From Alviniconcha marisindica (lineage: Eukaryota > Mollusca > Gastropoda > Provannidae): a stretch of 64,000 nt of DNA. The DNA lies in contig JABMCL010001766.1 of assembly GCA_018857735.1 (NCBI GenBank), positions 1,537,001 to 1,601,000 of the forward strand. Direction: 5' to 3'. This document shows, in pieces, positions 1 through 22,690 of this stretch (position 1 is its first letter; each line of letters starts with the position of its first letter). A model generated the notes under the pieces. The model was not told where the DNA came from and did no database searches. It was given only the letters and a program-made list of their open reading frames with translations. The position numbers and the translations under genes are program-made.

Positions 1-1042
1 AAGAGGTTTGTGTCCACAAGCACCGCTTTTCTGCAGGGTCGAGACCCCATTCTTGACCTTGGAATGCAGGCAGCTGTATTTTTGGCAGATTAAAAAAAAG
101 ATTATCCCGAAAATTACCACTGGTTGCAAAATGCTGGTAGGGGGGCTGGGAGGGGTAAGGAAAAGCAAAAACTGGTGTATTTATATGTCAGGTGTTATGC
201 CCAGTGCCATTTTAGATACTGGCAGATTTGTCTGTGTTTAGGCAGTTAGCAACAGTATGAGGAAAAGAATGGAGCCCACTTAAGCAGATGCCCTCCAATG
301 TGTCGAAGCCATCACAAACTTCCCTTGAACTACCAGAAAAAACAAATCTGCCCTGAAATCTGCTCTATGACGTGACTATGAGTCAGCTGTGATTTCGTTT
401 TTTATTCTGTTTTTTTAGGTCGAGTCAGAATGCTTCAATGCTGCCACCTAAAAGCATGCATAATTTTGGCTTAACTGCATTTTCAAGCATAAATGACAAC
501 ACACAGACATAAAATAATTATACACAACTTTCCCAGATAGATAGTGGGTGAATTTGTATCAGGTGACTTTTTTTTCTGCAAAAGTATAATAATAATAATA
601 ATAATGACTCTTATATAGCGCTATACCCCATAAACATTTACAAGCTTGTGGCGCTGTACATTATCAACATCAAAATCCGCTTGACAATCAAAAAAGTACA
701 AATACAATAAAAGCATACATCAGTATCAAATTGACAAAAAAGCCAGGTAAGTGGGTCTGCTGTTATTGATGGCATACATCAGCGGCCCATCTGGTTGTTG
801 TTGCTACTGTGAAGTACCTAGTTCTTCACTGGAGCACCAGGGTGGAGTGGTTACTGGAGACACTTTGGCATTCAGGAGGTACCCAGACAGACTGGGTTGC
901 TGCAGTCAGTGAATCAAATAACCTTGGAGAGTCCTTGTTTCTGGTACCTTTTCTTCTCTGGTTTAACCTCACTACCTCTTTCTGTACTCTCATGAGGACT
1001 GGATTGGAGCAGTGAACATTTGGGGCACAGCCATCTTCAGTT

Positions 1043-1047
<5 letters not shown>

Positions 1048-1111
<64 letters not shown>
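1048..1111. repeat. (GT)n microsatellite
   Basis: A continuous GT dinucleotide run is followed by a short (GA)n run at about 1121-1140. It accounts for the Val/Cys-rich and His/Thr-rich open frames on both strands. Confidence 0.95.
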
Positions 1112-1113
<2 letters not shown>

Positions 1114-1637
1114 TATGTGATAGAGAGAGAGAGAGAGAGAACTGTTTTTTGTTTTGTTGGTATTTGGCACAATACAGCTGCTTGTCTGGGGCAAGGAAGA
1201 AGTCATTGGAGGCAAGGCCTCAGTCAGGCTTTTGATGGTGCTACTGCATATCCAACTTAGAGGAGAGAGATCAGGAGAGACATGTTTTTGTTTCTTCTTG
1301 TTTGTTTTGGAGACCATATATCACCCCTGTATAACTGTATCTGCCAGTTGGGGTAGACAGAATATGTGTGTGGTCCTACAAAATATTCTATTCATCCTAT
1401 TATGGGAAATTACAGTGTCAGCTTGCACATAACAAACACATAAAGCAATAACAAACCACAAAAACAAAAAAGATCATCACAGTTTGTAAAATTATACAGT
1501 ATCAATCAATGTGTGTGTGTGTGTGTGTGTGTGTGGTACAGTGCTTTAACCCATCCATGCTGCTATATGCTTTAGCAACCGTTTGAACTAAATGTTGAAG
1601 CTAGATACCACACAGACACACAAACACAGACAGACAG

Positions 1638-1645
<8 letters not shown>

Positions 1646-1686
<41 letters not shown>
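1646..1686. repeat. (CA)n microsatellite
   Basis: A pure CA run of about 40 nt lies in the SMURF intron. A shorter GT run occurs at about 1510-1534. Confidence 0.95.
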
Positions 1687-1689
<3 letters not shown>

Positions 1690-2112
1690 CCTTTGATAGG
1701 CTTGTGCCTTTTTGTCTTGAGGTTTCACCCTGGGGGCATTCAGTTTGTTATAACACCAGCACACACACTCTGCTTCCTTTCCATCCCTTGGCAGTGATGC
1801 AGATTCCAGAGGCAGCATGGATGGCAGAACAAGGTCACAGTAAGAGAAGTGTGTGGTGGGAAGTGTGCCAGTTGTGCCTTGTAGTCTTGTGAACTGCAGG
1901 AAAAAAATTGGGAGAGACAACTGAGGGTTTTGTCAGATGTCCAAGGAGTTAGGCTTGCAGAGATTTTGTGATGGCAGAGATGAATAATGTAATGTTTCTG
2001 TTGTGAAGTTACGGTCATTAGTTGCAAAATACTAGTGCTAGTGGTCTTCTTGTTTACATCATCATATGACTGCTTATGTGCCTGCATAGACACACATTAT
2101 GGATGTATGAAC

Positions 2113-2149
2113 ATGCACACACACACACACACAGAGACACATGTGCACA

Positions 2150-2213
<64 letters not shown>

Positions 2214-2300
2214 ACACAAACATCACACGCACACGCACACAGACACACACACACACACACACACACACATCATACATACATACATATATATATATATATG
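2113..2300. repeat. Compound (CA)n/(TA)n microsatellite
   Basis: Interrupted CA runs extend to about 2268 and are followed by CATA and TATA repeats to about 2300. They generate spurious His/Thr and Cys/Val frames. Confidence 0.95.
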
Positions 2301-2504
2301 CAGAGAGAGAAAGCAGGCAGTACACAGAACATTGCTGATTCATATTCTTTTTTCCTCATTTTGTACCTCTTAGTTCTAATCTTCTCTTTCTTTTTCTTCT
2401 CTTCATATTCATGTATCTTTGTTTCAAACTTTCATCCTTTTCTCCTTCCCTCCTGCCTGCCTGCCTTTGTTCTTTCACTCAAATTTCTTCTTCTTCAGTA
2501 TCTG

Positions 2505-3769
2505 TTTAACCAAGTTTGTGCTGTGGTGGACAGGGAAGCGTCCCTTCAGTGTCTCTTTAACCAAGTTTGTGCTGTGGTGGACAGGGAAGTGTCCCTTTAA
2601 TATCTCTTCTCTTCTTTTTTTTCTTCTTCTTTTTTTAAACCAAGTTTGTGCTGTGGTTGTTGACAGGGAAGCATCCCTTCAATATCTTTTTAAGTTAACT
2701 GAGTTTGTGCTGTGGTAGTCAGGGAAGTGTTCCTTCAGTATCTATAGTTTAACCAAGTTTGTGTTGTGGTGGACAGGGAAGCGTCCCTTCAGTATCTCTT
2801 TAACCAAGTTTGTGCCGTGGTTGACAGGGAAGCATTCCTTCAGTATCTATAGTTTAACCAAGTTTGTGCTGTGGTGGACAGGGAAGTGTTCCTTCAGTAT
2901 CTCTTTAACCAAGTTTGTGTTGTGGTTGACAGAGAAGCGTCCCTTCAGTATCTCTTAAACCAAGTTTGTGCTGTGGTGGACAGGGAAGCATCCCTTCAGT
3001 ATCTGTAGTTTAACCAAGTTTGTGCTGTGGTGGACAGGGAAGCGTCCCTTCAATATCTATAGTTTAACCAAGTTTGTGCTGTGGTTAGCAGGGAAGCGTC
3101 CCTTCAGTATCTCTTTAACCAAGTTTGTGCTGTGGTGGACAGGGAAGCATCCCTTCAATATCTATAGTTTAACCATGTTTGTGCTGTGGTGGACAGGGAA
3201 GCATCCCTTCAGTATCTATAGTTTAACCAAGTTTGTGCTGTGGTTGACAGGGAAGCGTCCATTCAGTATCTCTTTAACCAAGTTTGTGCTGTGGTGGACA
3301 AGGAAGCGTCCCTTCAATATCTGTAGTTTAACCAAGTTTGTGCTGTGGTTAGCAGGGAAGCGTCCCTTCAGTATCTCTTTAACCAAGTTTGTGCTGTGGT
3401 GGACAGGGAAGCGTCCCTTCAGTATCTATAGTTTAACCAAGTTTGTGCTGTGGTTGACAGGGGAGCGTCCATTCAGTATCTCTTTAACCAAGTTTGTGCT
3501 GTGGTGGACAAGGAAGCATCCCTTCTGTATCTCTTTAACCATGTTTGTGCTGTGGTGGACAGGGAAGCATCCCTTCAGTATCTGTAGTTTAACCAAGTTT
3601 GTGCTGTGGTTGACAGGGGAGCGTCCATTCAGTATCTCTTTAACCATGTTTGTGCTGTGGTGGACAGGGAAGCATCCCTTTAGTATCTCTTTAACCATGT
3701 TTGTGCTGTGGTGGACAGGGAAGCGTCCCTTTAGTATCTCTTTAACCAAATTTGTGCTGTGGTTGACAG

Positions 3770-3780
<11 letters not shown>
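2505..3780 (+). repeat. Minisatellite built from the SMURF 3' splice junction
   Basis: About 24 tandem copies of a 45-55 bp unit have the core TTTGTGCTGTGGTGGACAGG followed by GAAGCGTCCCTTCAGTATCT. Two spacer variants occur (CTCTTTAACC and CTATAGTTTAACC). The last copy is the true intron end plus about the first 10 nt of the WW-domain exon, so every copy carries an AG acceptor-like site. A long + frame (2968-3792) through the array is a consequence of the repeat and is not judged a gene. Confidence 0.95.
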
Positions 3781-12851
<9,071 letters not shown>

Positions 12852-13893
12852 TGGTGCTCCGGTTGCTGCAGTTGGACTAAAGTGACACTTCCGCCCCCGG
12901 GCCAGACTTTGTCTAAAAGCAGCGAAGAGACCTACAGACCCGCTGGATGTGCGCCAGAGTCTTATCTGTGCCGGTTGGGGTTATTGTGTTTGGACAGGTG
13001 TGGATTCTGAATTGGCAAAGCTTCTGTGTAATACTTTGCCCAAGTGGTTTGGACAGAAACAAGACGACGAATTCCATGTAAAAAAAAGAAGACAAAATCT
13101 ATAAAAATGAGGGAAAATACCCCTGCCCAAAACCCAGACTGATTTAACCTGCTGAGAAGACAGTGGCTCCTTGGTCAGTTTGCTCGGTATCCAGAACAGA
13201 AGTTTCTTGTGGCAAAGTTCCACCAATCCTTGCACAAAGAAGATTGTGTGTGAAAAAGCATCATCCTGTGCGTTAACCAAGTGTGCCGCGCTGTTCCATG
13301 TAAGCCGTCCTTGGGCGATGGGCAGATGCTCTGCTCTTCCAAGAATGATGATGATGCTGGGATGTGGTGGAGAACCAGGACTTGCAGCTTCAACAGTGTG
13401 CGTGTGTCTGTGTGCATCTGAGGGTGCGTGCCTCTGTGTGCATAATGTGTGTGTGTGTAAATGAGCATGTGTGTTTATGTGCAAAATGTTTCCAGAACAA
13501 ACTACATCAGCAGACCTGTCCTTTTGAGCTGCTGACGTGAACAGTTGGAATCCAGACTCTTGACACAATGGACTCAACAGAGTTTGGGAATAATTCTATC
13601 CAACGCAGTGACAATACAATATTTTCTGCTCAAGAGAGAAGCAGATCTCAGTGCTACATGTTCAAATGATCAGACTTTTCTTTTGTTGAATAGATACATA
13701 TATATATATGACTACATTGGTTTGAACACACTCAGCTACAACTACAAAACTCCTGCCTGTGTGAACAGGTTGTGCTTTTCTGAAGTACTTTCATCATTGG
13801 ACAGACACTCAACGTTTTGATTCAGATTTGTTAAATTATATACATGTGTGTGCTTGCTATGCAGATTTATGGTAACCAACTTCACAAGACCAG

Positions 13894-13899
13894 AATAAA
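13894..13899 (+). terminator. Candidate proximal polyadenylation signal (SMURF)
   Basis: AATAAA about 1.0 kb after the SMURF stop codon. Confidence 0.4.
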
Positions 13900-14639
13900 T
13901 GCGCAACTTCTTTTTGCTTTGAGGAGATTTTACATAATCCAGAAACGTTGCAACACAAGCAAGCTTTTAGCCTGTGCATGTAGTATTTGAAATAATATTC
14001 TTTTTGAGATCTGTGTATCATCAAAAAAAATATCATGATAGAAACGTCACTATTTTTGATCTAGACTTGGAACTCTGTGGCAAGTGAGGTTAGCCTGTCA
14101 CTATCAGCATGCCTTAGCGCTATTTCTAGACTAGAACATTCATGAAACAGACTAGAGAGTTCACGAAATGCATGAGAGTCCGAGCGACTTCATTGTCAAT
14201 CCTCGGCATGTTGAGATCTCACTGATGCAATCTTTGAAATGAGAAAACCAAGCGACAAGCTTGCTTGAGGAGAGAAGAATCATAGTGTCAGTTCTGGATG
14301 CTTGTGATGATGATTTGTGTGCCTTGACTTTACACCCTGCGGCAGAGCTTGCATATCACACCGGCCTTATCCTTAGGGTAGTCATGCCTCCTTAGCATTG
14401 GGTTTACTGATGCTGGTCACTCTTTTCATCATGATGGCTTTTTACAGCTTCTGAGCTTTTTTTTTTTTTTTTTGTATGTTGGTAATAACCCTTTTTATTT
14501 CCTTATCTGGTAGTACAGTTACAATACTACAATAGTTTCAAACAGTTTTTAAAATAATCATAACAGTTGGAATACAATTGTAGCTGCTGCATTTGCAATA
14601 GCATACATGAACATGAAAATAATCTTGAATCCCGGGGAA

Positions 14640-14705
14640 GAGTAAGTGAGTAAATTGGTGTTTTACGCCCAGTCAACCAGTGCGGTTATATTGGGGCGAT
14701 CCCAG
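14640..14705 (+). mobile_element. SINE-like fragment
   Basis: It reads GAGTAAGTGAGTAAATTGGT then GTTTTACGCCCAGTCAACC. This resembles short repeats that I recall as common in gastropod genomes. Related copies occur at 8519-8567 (-), 39812-39870, 56195-56235 and 57508-57570. Confidence 0.5.
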
Positions 14706-17700
14706 AAGAAGAAGAAAAGAAAAAACACAAAACATGAAAGTTAGTCTTATGCACCCCCCCCCCCCCCCCCCCAAACAAGAAAAATTAGAGCAAAAAATAG
14801 CAGCAGCAGCATATTTGTAGCTTCCATATGTATGCACAGTAATGACACCTTGATGGAGATTGGGTTGGACACCAGTTTTTATTTGTTGCCATGAAAGCTT
14901 TGCAGGCTGTGCGAAGCATTTTCCCACACTATGACGTTGACTTTTGTGACGCGTGTTTTTGCTTGGAGTGTGAGCAGCCCTCAGTATTTGTCATTATCAG
15001 ACAGGGGGGAAAGTTTGCGTGTTTTTTTTTTTTCCTTCTCATCTGAACTTGTCAACTATTCATTGTACGGTAGACCTAGTTTTTCTGTGTCTTTTCTGCT
15101 GTGAATTTCCGTGTGTGAATACTGTACATATATATATATACAGCCACACTTGTATCGTTATGTTCAGTCATGTATAATAATCCTTTGGTACTCATATTTA
15201 TGTAGGAAAAGTATTTGGCCTCTCAACTATAATTATATGCCCTCGGTTTTCGATCTCTGTCTACAGCTTAGCTTATCTCTCGTACAATCCTGAGTGGGTG
15301 GCTATTGTTTGCAGTGCATTGCGCTTGAGGCATGTGCTTAGAAACAGGAGTATAGCTTTGGGAGAGAGAAACCTCAAAAAGAAAGACGGGGAGAGAGAAT
15401 GGTGAGAGAGAGAGAGAGAGAGGGTGTGTGTGAGAATGCACAGGGACAGTACGTCACAGGAAGATTTTATAATGTACCTGATACTCGTATTCATAGATTT
15501 TGCAACATTTGTTTTCCAGTGTTTTTAATGTGCAGTTGCCAGAATACACAGAGAACCCATTACAAATCTACCATGTTAATTGTTATGTTCTGAAGTTTAG
15601 CAGAAGTTGACAGAAAAATCTGTTAAAGGCATTATTAGTATTCTTTTCCTTCAAGGAAATTATTCTCACAATCACAGTTTCTTTTATTGTCTCTAACAAA
15701 AGAAAAAAAGAATGTGCATGCAACAGACCAAAGTAGTTTGAGCTGTACGTTAGTAATACCTTGCAAATGTAATCATTTTACTCCTTGTTGTAATCTTGTA
15801 CATCAGCATTATTGTTGTACCCCTGCTTGGAATCCGCATCATAAATGATTGCTAGCTTTTTTTGTTCACTTTCTTTTATAGTCATTTGGGGGAAGGGGGC
15901 GGGATGTCTTGTTTTTGTTGTTGTCCTCAGTTCATTACTTCATAAAGGAAGTGAGTAGAAACCTTGGAGCGTTACTGAAGAAACAATATTGTGTGGTTAC
16001 TTTATTGTTTGGTTGTGCTGTCAAGTACATCAAGAGAACAGAGTTTAGAGTCTGTTTCACCGGCAGTGTACAAGGTAGTGGAATGGCTGATACTTGTCCT
16101 TCGCCTTCCTCCCACCCCAATTTTTTTTAATTTAAAAAGAAAAGAAATGTTGACAGTAAGAAAAAGAAATGTTGACGGTAATTGCACTCTTAATGGTTTG
16201 AAACTATTTTTTGTGTGCTTCATGTTCCCTCATATTTTCCTTTAGTTAATGTGCTGCACATTTGTAGTGGGGGTCCTCCCCCTCCCCCCCCCCCACATTA
16301 ATGTTTTATACATTGATAATACATTAGTATTTTTTGTGAACACTCATTTGACTGACAAAACCATTGATCATTGAGTGTGTTCTTTGGAACCAGGAAATCC
16401 ACAGGTGCTATAGATGTTTGTTTACTTGGTTAATTTCAGAGCCCTTTTGTGTTTTTAAACATTGAGATTTCCTGCCATGTCAAGGCTTTTAGTGCAACTG
16501 CAAAGTCTGTGTATGCCATCGTAATGTGTTTTGTTCAAAACATGGGAGACAGTAGTGTGCATGTGAATTAGTATTTCTTCTGCAGTTTTCCTCTTTCACA
16601 TTGGTTATTCAGTGACATCTAAAATTTGCTGCTGTAAATATCATACACATCTAGAAATCTGTGTCTGTAACCATTGTTAGAAATATTTTATAACAGTTTT
16701 TTTTTTTTTGGTGGGGTGGGGTAGAGAATATTTAGAAGTGAAGGCAGTCCATGAAGATTTTAGGAATTGTGTCAGGTAGAGAATTAACAGAAACATGCCC
16801 TTCATTTTCCAGGACTGGTCTTTCTCCGGGTGTGGTTCTTGTCACAAGGAGAAAAGAGAAAGTTTGAGAATTCTTACAATTTTTCCCAGTTTGGCCCGGC
16901 CAAAGTTTACCATTGAATTATTAAGGTGAATTGACAGAATTGACAGCCTTAGGTTTCTGTGTTGAAGCAGTTGCTTGGTAACAAAATGATTGCGAAAATG
17001 TCTAGAAATGGTTTGATGGCTGACACCAGTTGAACCTTGCTCATTGTACTTCACTCATTCAATTTGCAATTTAATGGGTGGGTGGCACAAGTTTTCAGTC
17101 CTCGTGTTGGAGCTTAAGTTCAGTTGATTAAAAGCCTTTTCAATCACTTGCTCCATGAACATGACATTCAATCATCTTGTCTGTCTGTGATATTTTGCTT
17201 CACATCTGGAATGGTGCCTTCCCTGCAAATCTTCCCTCTTCCTGCCATTTCTTGGCTGTTTGTAAACCGCTTGTAGCATGACTGTCAGACCAGCTAAATA
17301 ATGTCTTAGGTCTAGACGGAGCGTGAACCAGTTATCATGATGAAGGGGATAAAAAACAACAGCACCTGCATGAGCTGGAATTTTCCAGGCATCATTTCAC
17401 ATGGTTGCAATTCAATTGAGAATGCACTTTTCATACTCTGTGGTCAGCCTTCTTTTATTACGTGTATGCACAATCACTGAAGCTGTAAGATCTTTTGAAA
17501 GTTCAATTTGTCTCAGGGATGCCGACTCGTCTACCCATGTATAATGCAAACAGTTGGAACTCTTTGGCCTTCAGTGTTTGTGGTTTGGTGGATACTAAAC
17601 TCTGTCTCTCTCCCACTTCTTGCAAAAGTGGGCTGTATTTCACTTTGGGGACATTTTGCTGCATTAGTCCCCTTCTCTCTGGTAACAAACCCTCCCCCCC

Positions 17701-18878
17701 CCCTCCCCCACCCCCTCCCCGTCACCATCTGAAACCCAGTATCTCACATCAAAGAAAATTTGACACACACGTGCACTGCTCATCACTCCACATAAAAGAG
17801 TTAATGATCAAGGCCTCCAGAAGATGGATTTACCAGAAGCAAAGTGTCCGACAACACAGATACTAATCTTCTATTTACGTACACAGCGTACACACTTCCA
17901 TAACATTTCCTCGGTCTCGGCGAATATTTTCATTGATGAAACATAGATATATGTACGTGTTCTCTCTATCCACCAATGCAATGATGTTCAGTGTACGTAC
18001 AAAGTTGGGAATGGGTCCTTTCTTTTGTGCTGTCACTGTTTTAAAAATTGAGGATTTGATAATGGTTTGATGAGGACCGAGGAAGGTGGGCTTATTTTTA
18101 TTTTTGTTGTCGGTACTCATTTGTATTTCAGCTGCCTGTTGGAAGATATCTCTACATATATATATGTATAATTACCAGTGTTGTTATGATTGATGATGAT
18201 ATTGTGTTTTTGTTCAGTGCAGGTTTAATTTTGGCCCAATATTATTTTTTGCTCAAGGGAAAAGGTAGAACCGGTAATAGCAAGAACAGTAGAGCACTGA
18301 ATGAGTCATTGAGTGTAAAACCTGCTGTGACCATGCTAACCCCCCAACCCCCCTGAGCACATTACAACTTGTTTCGTTTTCATTCCTTGCATTTAGAGAA
18401 CTTGTGAAATACTGCATCCCTATCTCTCTCTCTCTTGTTCCGTTTTATACACATTTTCACTAGGTCACACAACTCAGCCATTTTCAAGTAGCATAAGTTC
18501 ATTACAAAGACAGCACTGTACTGTTTTGTTGTTGTTGTTTTCTCTCCTGTTTTGGTCTTCCTCTTCTTTATCAGCCTGTTCATGTTTTGACTGGGTGCAT
18601 AGGTTCAGTTTGATGGGGTTCATGGGCTCACAGTTTGACTGGGTTCACAGTTTGACTGGATTCATGGTTTGACTGAATGTGGGTGGGTTTTTTTTTCACA
18701 ATGAGGAAGGTTCTTTGGAGCTGGCCTGTCGCCGTCCTGTTTGTGGTGGCAGAGGACTTGTGTGTGTTTCAATCATGCATCATGCAAATACAAGGGCACT
18801 CAGAAAAAGGACAGTCTTTTACCAGGTTTTGTGTGTGGATGAAAGCAATGTGTATGTTTGGTTGAATATGTGTTTCTA

Positions 18879-18884
18879 AATAAA
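18879..18884 (+). terminator. Candidate distal polyadenylation signal (SMURF)
   Basis: AATAAA is followed about 20-60 nt later by the GT-rich stretch TGTGAGTTGTGTGCACCGTT. Confidence 0.5.
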
Positions 18885-20599
18885 ATATTGAAAGTACCTG
18901 GTGTGAGTTGTGTGCACCGTTGTGTACGTGTTGTGGGTTCCTTTCTTTCAGGTTGCGTACTCCGACAGTTCAAATTATCAGAGAGTGTGTTTGAGGAAAG
19001 TTGACTGCATAAAAAAAGTCTGTGAAAAGGTCAGTATTTATGCCAGCTAGGTGGGTTTGGCAGACACTAAATGTTGTGATTTTCTTTGGCACTACAGTTC
19101 AAATTATCAGTGTGTTTGAGGAAAGTTGATTGCATAAAAAAAAAAGTCTATGAAAAGGTCGGCATTTATGGCTATGGCAGACACTAAATGTTGTGGTTTT
19201 CTTTGGTGCTAAATATCAGTGTGAAACTTTGCACAGCGGTAGCACTGTCAGTGACCCTGACTGGATTTCAAGGTCGCACAGGTGTCAGCCATTTTGAATG
19301 AACTGAAATAACATTCTTTTGTGATAGTTCTCCAAGTGAGCCCATTACATGAAAACAAGAACAAGGAGTCACAGTGTCAAACAAACAACTTATGCATTGA
19401 GAAAAGCACACAGATATCAGTAGGTCAACTTGAAAGATTTAAGGGGTGATTACAAGGATGAGAAGGCCATGCATGTATTGCATGGTTAAGATGGTAAGGT
19501 CTATGCCAGAAGTGCAACATTTTTATGATTGTGAATGACATGGATGCGGACAGAGGAGAAACATCAACTGCACCCAAACTTGCATGCTTCAAAGATCCAT
19601 AGGAATTTTATTGTTGCAGCGGAAGAATTAGCGGAATGTATATATACTGCATACAAGCACTGCTGGTTCTGAATTTGGATACAGGCAACAGTTCCTCAAC
19701 ATAAACTGTCAAAGTGAATAAAAATGGATTGTCAAAACTGACTTAGGCTTTGCTAATAGTAATAATGAAGCATTTGAAATACTGGCTGCAAAGCTGCAAC
19801 ATACTAAACATGTTCAAAAGCACAAAAACATTTTTACTCTCTGCTCCCCCATCCCTTCGCTGCAAAGTTGCAACATACTAAACATGTTCAAAAGCTAACC
19901 CCCCCCCCCCCCCAGCCAACAGGTGGGCTCTCACACACTCATAGCATTTCAGCAACACCGAAGATCCAAAATATTTGAAGTCCCTTGGTGGCAATTTACA
20001 AAAACAGACTAAAAATGCTGGTTAGTGTAAAATTCTGTTGGACTAAATGAAGCGTCATGATATGATTTGCACAGTTGGATGAGATAGCTGGAAGATTGAT
20101 TCATCACTACAGAGGCCAACATCTTTCTTCTTTCAGCAGATGCAACATTTAACCCAGAAAATCATACTCCCCCCCCCCCCCCCCCCCCCACACTTTTCAG
20201 AATTCCTACAGAAACTTTTCAGTGCTCCTTAGTATTACTTAACAGAGCACTGACTTCCAATCATCACACCAAACAACTTGCTGTAAAAAAAAAAAAAAGT
20301 TAGCCCCTCCCTTTAACATCGGTGGTAAAGTTCTTCCAACTTGCCATGAATATGATGGGCGCATGGCTTTGCCTAACTTCTGATTTTTCATGCAGTCTTC
20401 TGTGGTGCAAAGATCTGAAGAAGTGGGTGTGTGGTCAGCTTAACCTGTGTGCAAAGACTGTGTTGGCATGGCATGTCTATTCTGCTGTTAAGTAGTGACA
20501 ACATTTCTAAAACCCACCTATGGAAATTAGTAAGTCCACCACAGCCACAGTCAATAATCCATTCTCGATCTATTTGATCAAAGAGATTCATTTTCACCA

Positions 20600-21003
20600 T
20601 CAAATTATTCCAAAGTGTTTTTGAAAGCAGGCCCACTGCTGTTCTAGACAAACGGCCAAGAAATGTTGTGAAATTATAACTGGCTGAGTGGTAATTAAGC
20701 TGTGCAGCTGATAAGGTTCAGTTCTGCTTCTGGTTCACCTCTTTTCAAAACTTGTGATTTATGGATGCTGTCTCAGTTGCTGATTCCCCCCCCCCCCCCC
20801 CCCCCCCATTATTCCCAGGTGTTTTTGAAAGCATGCTCACTGCTGTTCTAGACAAACGGCCATGAAATGTTATGAAAGCAGAACTGGCTGAGTAGTAAGC
20901 TGTGCAGCTGATAAGGTTCAGTTCTGCTGGTTCACCTCTCTTTTCAAAACTTGTGATTTATGGGACACTGTCTCAGTTGCAGTTACCTCCCCCCCCCCCC
21001 CCC
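20600..21003. repeat. Two-copy direct repeat ending in poly-C
   Basis: Copies at about 20600-20807 and 20815-21003 share GTGTTTTTGAAAGCA, CTGCTGTTCTAGACAAACGG and TGTGCAGCTGATAAGGTTCA. Each ends in a poly-C tract (22 and 15 nt). Confidence 0.9.
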
Positions 21004-21389
21004 TTCCCCCCAACCTCCCAATGAATGAATGAATGATGGAAGTGGCCCTGGGACTTGCATCACTTCCCATCCTAATGCAGGATGTGTCATTTAGGTGGTG
21101 TCAGTGGAACTGTAGGTACAGTCTGCCTCTTCTCCCACCTCCTGGGATCATACTCCACGCTAATTAACTCAGTCGGGAATTGGATTTTAAAATCCTGTCA
21201 ACTGCACTGGGTCACCTCAGGACAATCCAACATTTTAAATCAATATGCATTTTAAAACACTTCTCGTAATTATGTAAAAGTTTTGTACACATTCTAAAAC
21301 ACTTGTCATATGTAAAACTAATTTAATATGCTTGTTATAATTATGTAAAACCATACCCAAGTCAGACCTACAAACTCAATCCACACAAG

Positions 21390-21690
21390 AAACTCAGTAT
21401 GGAAACAACTCCAAATTACACAAGTCTGACAACAAAAAGAGCCCTGCTAGCAGAATGGAAACAACTCCAAATTACACAAGTCTGACAACAAAAACTGCCC
21501 TGTTAGCAGAAACCCAATGCTGAAACTCCAAACGACACAAGTCTGACAACAAAAAGAGCCCTGCTAGCAAAAAACCAGTAATGAAACAACTCCAAATTAC
21601 GCAAGTCTAACAACAAAAACAGCCCTGCTAGCAGAAACCCATTATGGAAACAACTCCAAATTACACAAGTCACCCAATAAAAATAACCCT
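21390..21690. repeat. Tandem repeat, about 60 bp x 5
   Basis: The unit contains ACAACTCCAAATTACACAAG, TCTGACAACAAAAA and GCCCTGCTAGCAGAAACCCA. It is intergenic. Confidence 0.9.
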
Positions 21691-22569
21691 GCTAGCTAGT
21701 ACAGCCAATGTTGCTTGTGTATTTGTTATGGGGCCATCAGCTGGGTCCCTATGGTTTCTGCAAGTTAGTCATATTTTTTTCTGTGGAACACTCCAAAACA
21801 AATCTGAAACAAGAATGACTGCTTGTGTTCTAAAACCAGATCCAAACACATAAGTGGTTCATTCTTCCAAGCACTGGACATCACTTATTACCCCCCCCCC
21901 CCCCCCCCCCCCCCGAAAGGTAAGTGGATTAGCTCTCAATCTCATTTTTCTTTATTTTTCACCGTTTAGCATGGTTCCCAGGGACTTGGACTAGAGCCAA
22001 ATAAGGACCTTATAAGGACTTATAAGCACCAACATTAGATTTTGTAAGGACCATCCCAACAGTAAGGAACACAAAAAATGAACTGAATGTCGCATGCCAC
22101 GCATCAAGCGTAGTGTTTGTCCAGCTTATCTTTTAGAACCGCTCCTGGTATGCACTGTCCTTTAGCCAGCAATCTTGGAACAAACATTTTCTTGGCATCT
22201 TTGCTGTTAGCTCAGGTTCTTGCACAGTTCGAATTTTGCAACCAAATGGCTGACCTAGAAGTTATTGTGTCATCTTGCGACCGTGATTTCGGCTGCACGT
22301 GATCTAAATGAACATGGAGAAAAGCATCATCTGCTTCAGACATCATCTCAACCTATGCCTGAACGATTTCGAAATTCAGTAAATGTGTGGAACCATCCAG
22401 TGTCACCAACTTGGAAAAATGGAAGGCTTTTATAACTACCCACGTGCATTTTTAGAATTAGCTAGACTTGTAAGGACTGTGATGCAAATATAAAGACTTG
22501 TAAGGCCCTAGTGGGCAAACTCAATATGTAAGTACTTGTAAGCACATGTAAGGACCCTGGGAACCTTGT

Positions 22570-22690
22570 TTAATTGTAGTTTAAGTGTTGTTTTGTAGCT
22601 TGATAAAGGGGATTACCCAAAAAATTTGCATGTTGTGTTTTGTCTTAATAAATAACATTATTTTGAACCTTTTATGTGTGTGGATCTGTG
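22570..22690. repeat. Dispersed repeat, copy 2 of 3
   Basis: It shares TTGTTTTGTAGCTTG, AAAGGGGATTACCC, TGTTTTGTCTTAATAAATAA and the CTTTTATGTGTGTGGATCTG end with the copies at 5703 and 31905. Confidence 0.65.

Larger units (their letters stand above)
1..3769 (+). other. SMURF upstream intron, no exon recognised
   Basis: No coding exon is recognisable before the acceptor at 3769. The missing N-terminal C2 and upstream WW domains of SMURF must lie off the left edge. The stretch holds a dispersed fragment with AGCGCT motifs near 590-700, several dinucleotide microsatellites, and the minisatellite at 2505-3780. Open frames here either run through dinucleotide repeats or show no domain. Confidence 0.7.
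12852..18900 (+). other. Probable SMURF 3' UTR / downstream region
   Basis: About 6 kb follows the SMURF stop with no recognisable coding exon on either strand. AATAAA signals lie at 13894-13899 and 18879-18884. The second has the GT-rich downstream sequence usual for a cleavage site, so a long 3' UTR to about 18.9 kb is plausible. It includes a poly-C tract (14754-14772) and a mollusc-type repeat at about 14640-14705. Confidence 0.5.

Noticed and set aside
1012..2343. Cys/Val- and His/Thr-rich small proteins
   Set aside because: Translations of GT/CA dinucleotide runs.
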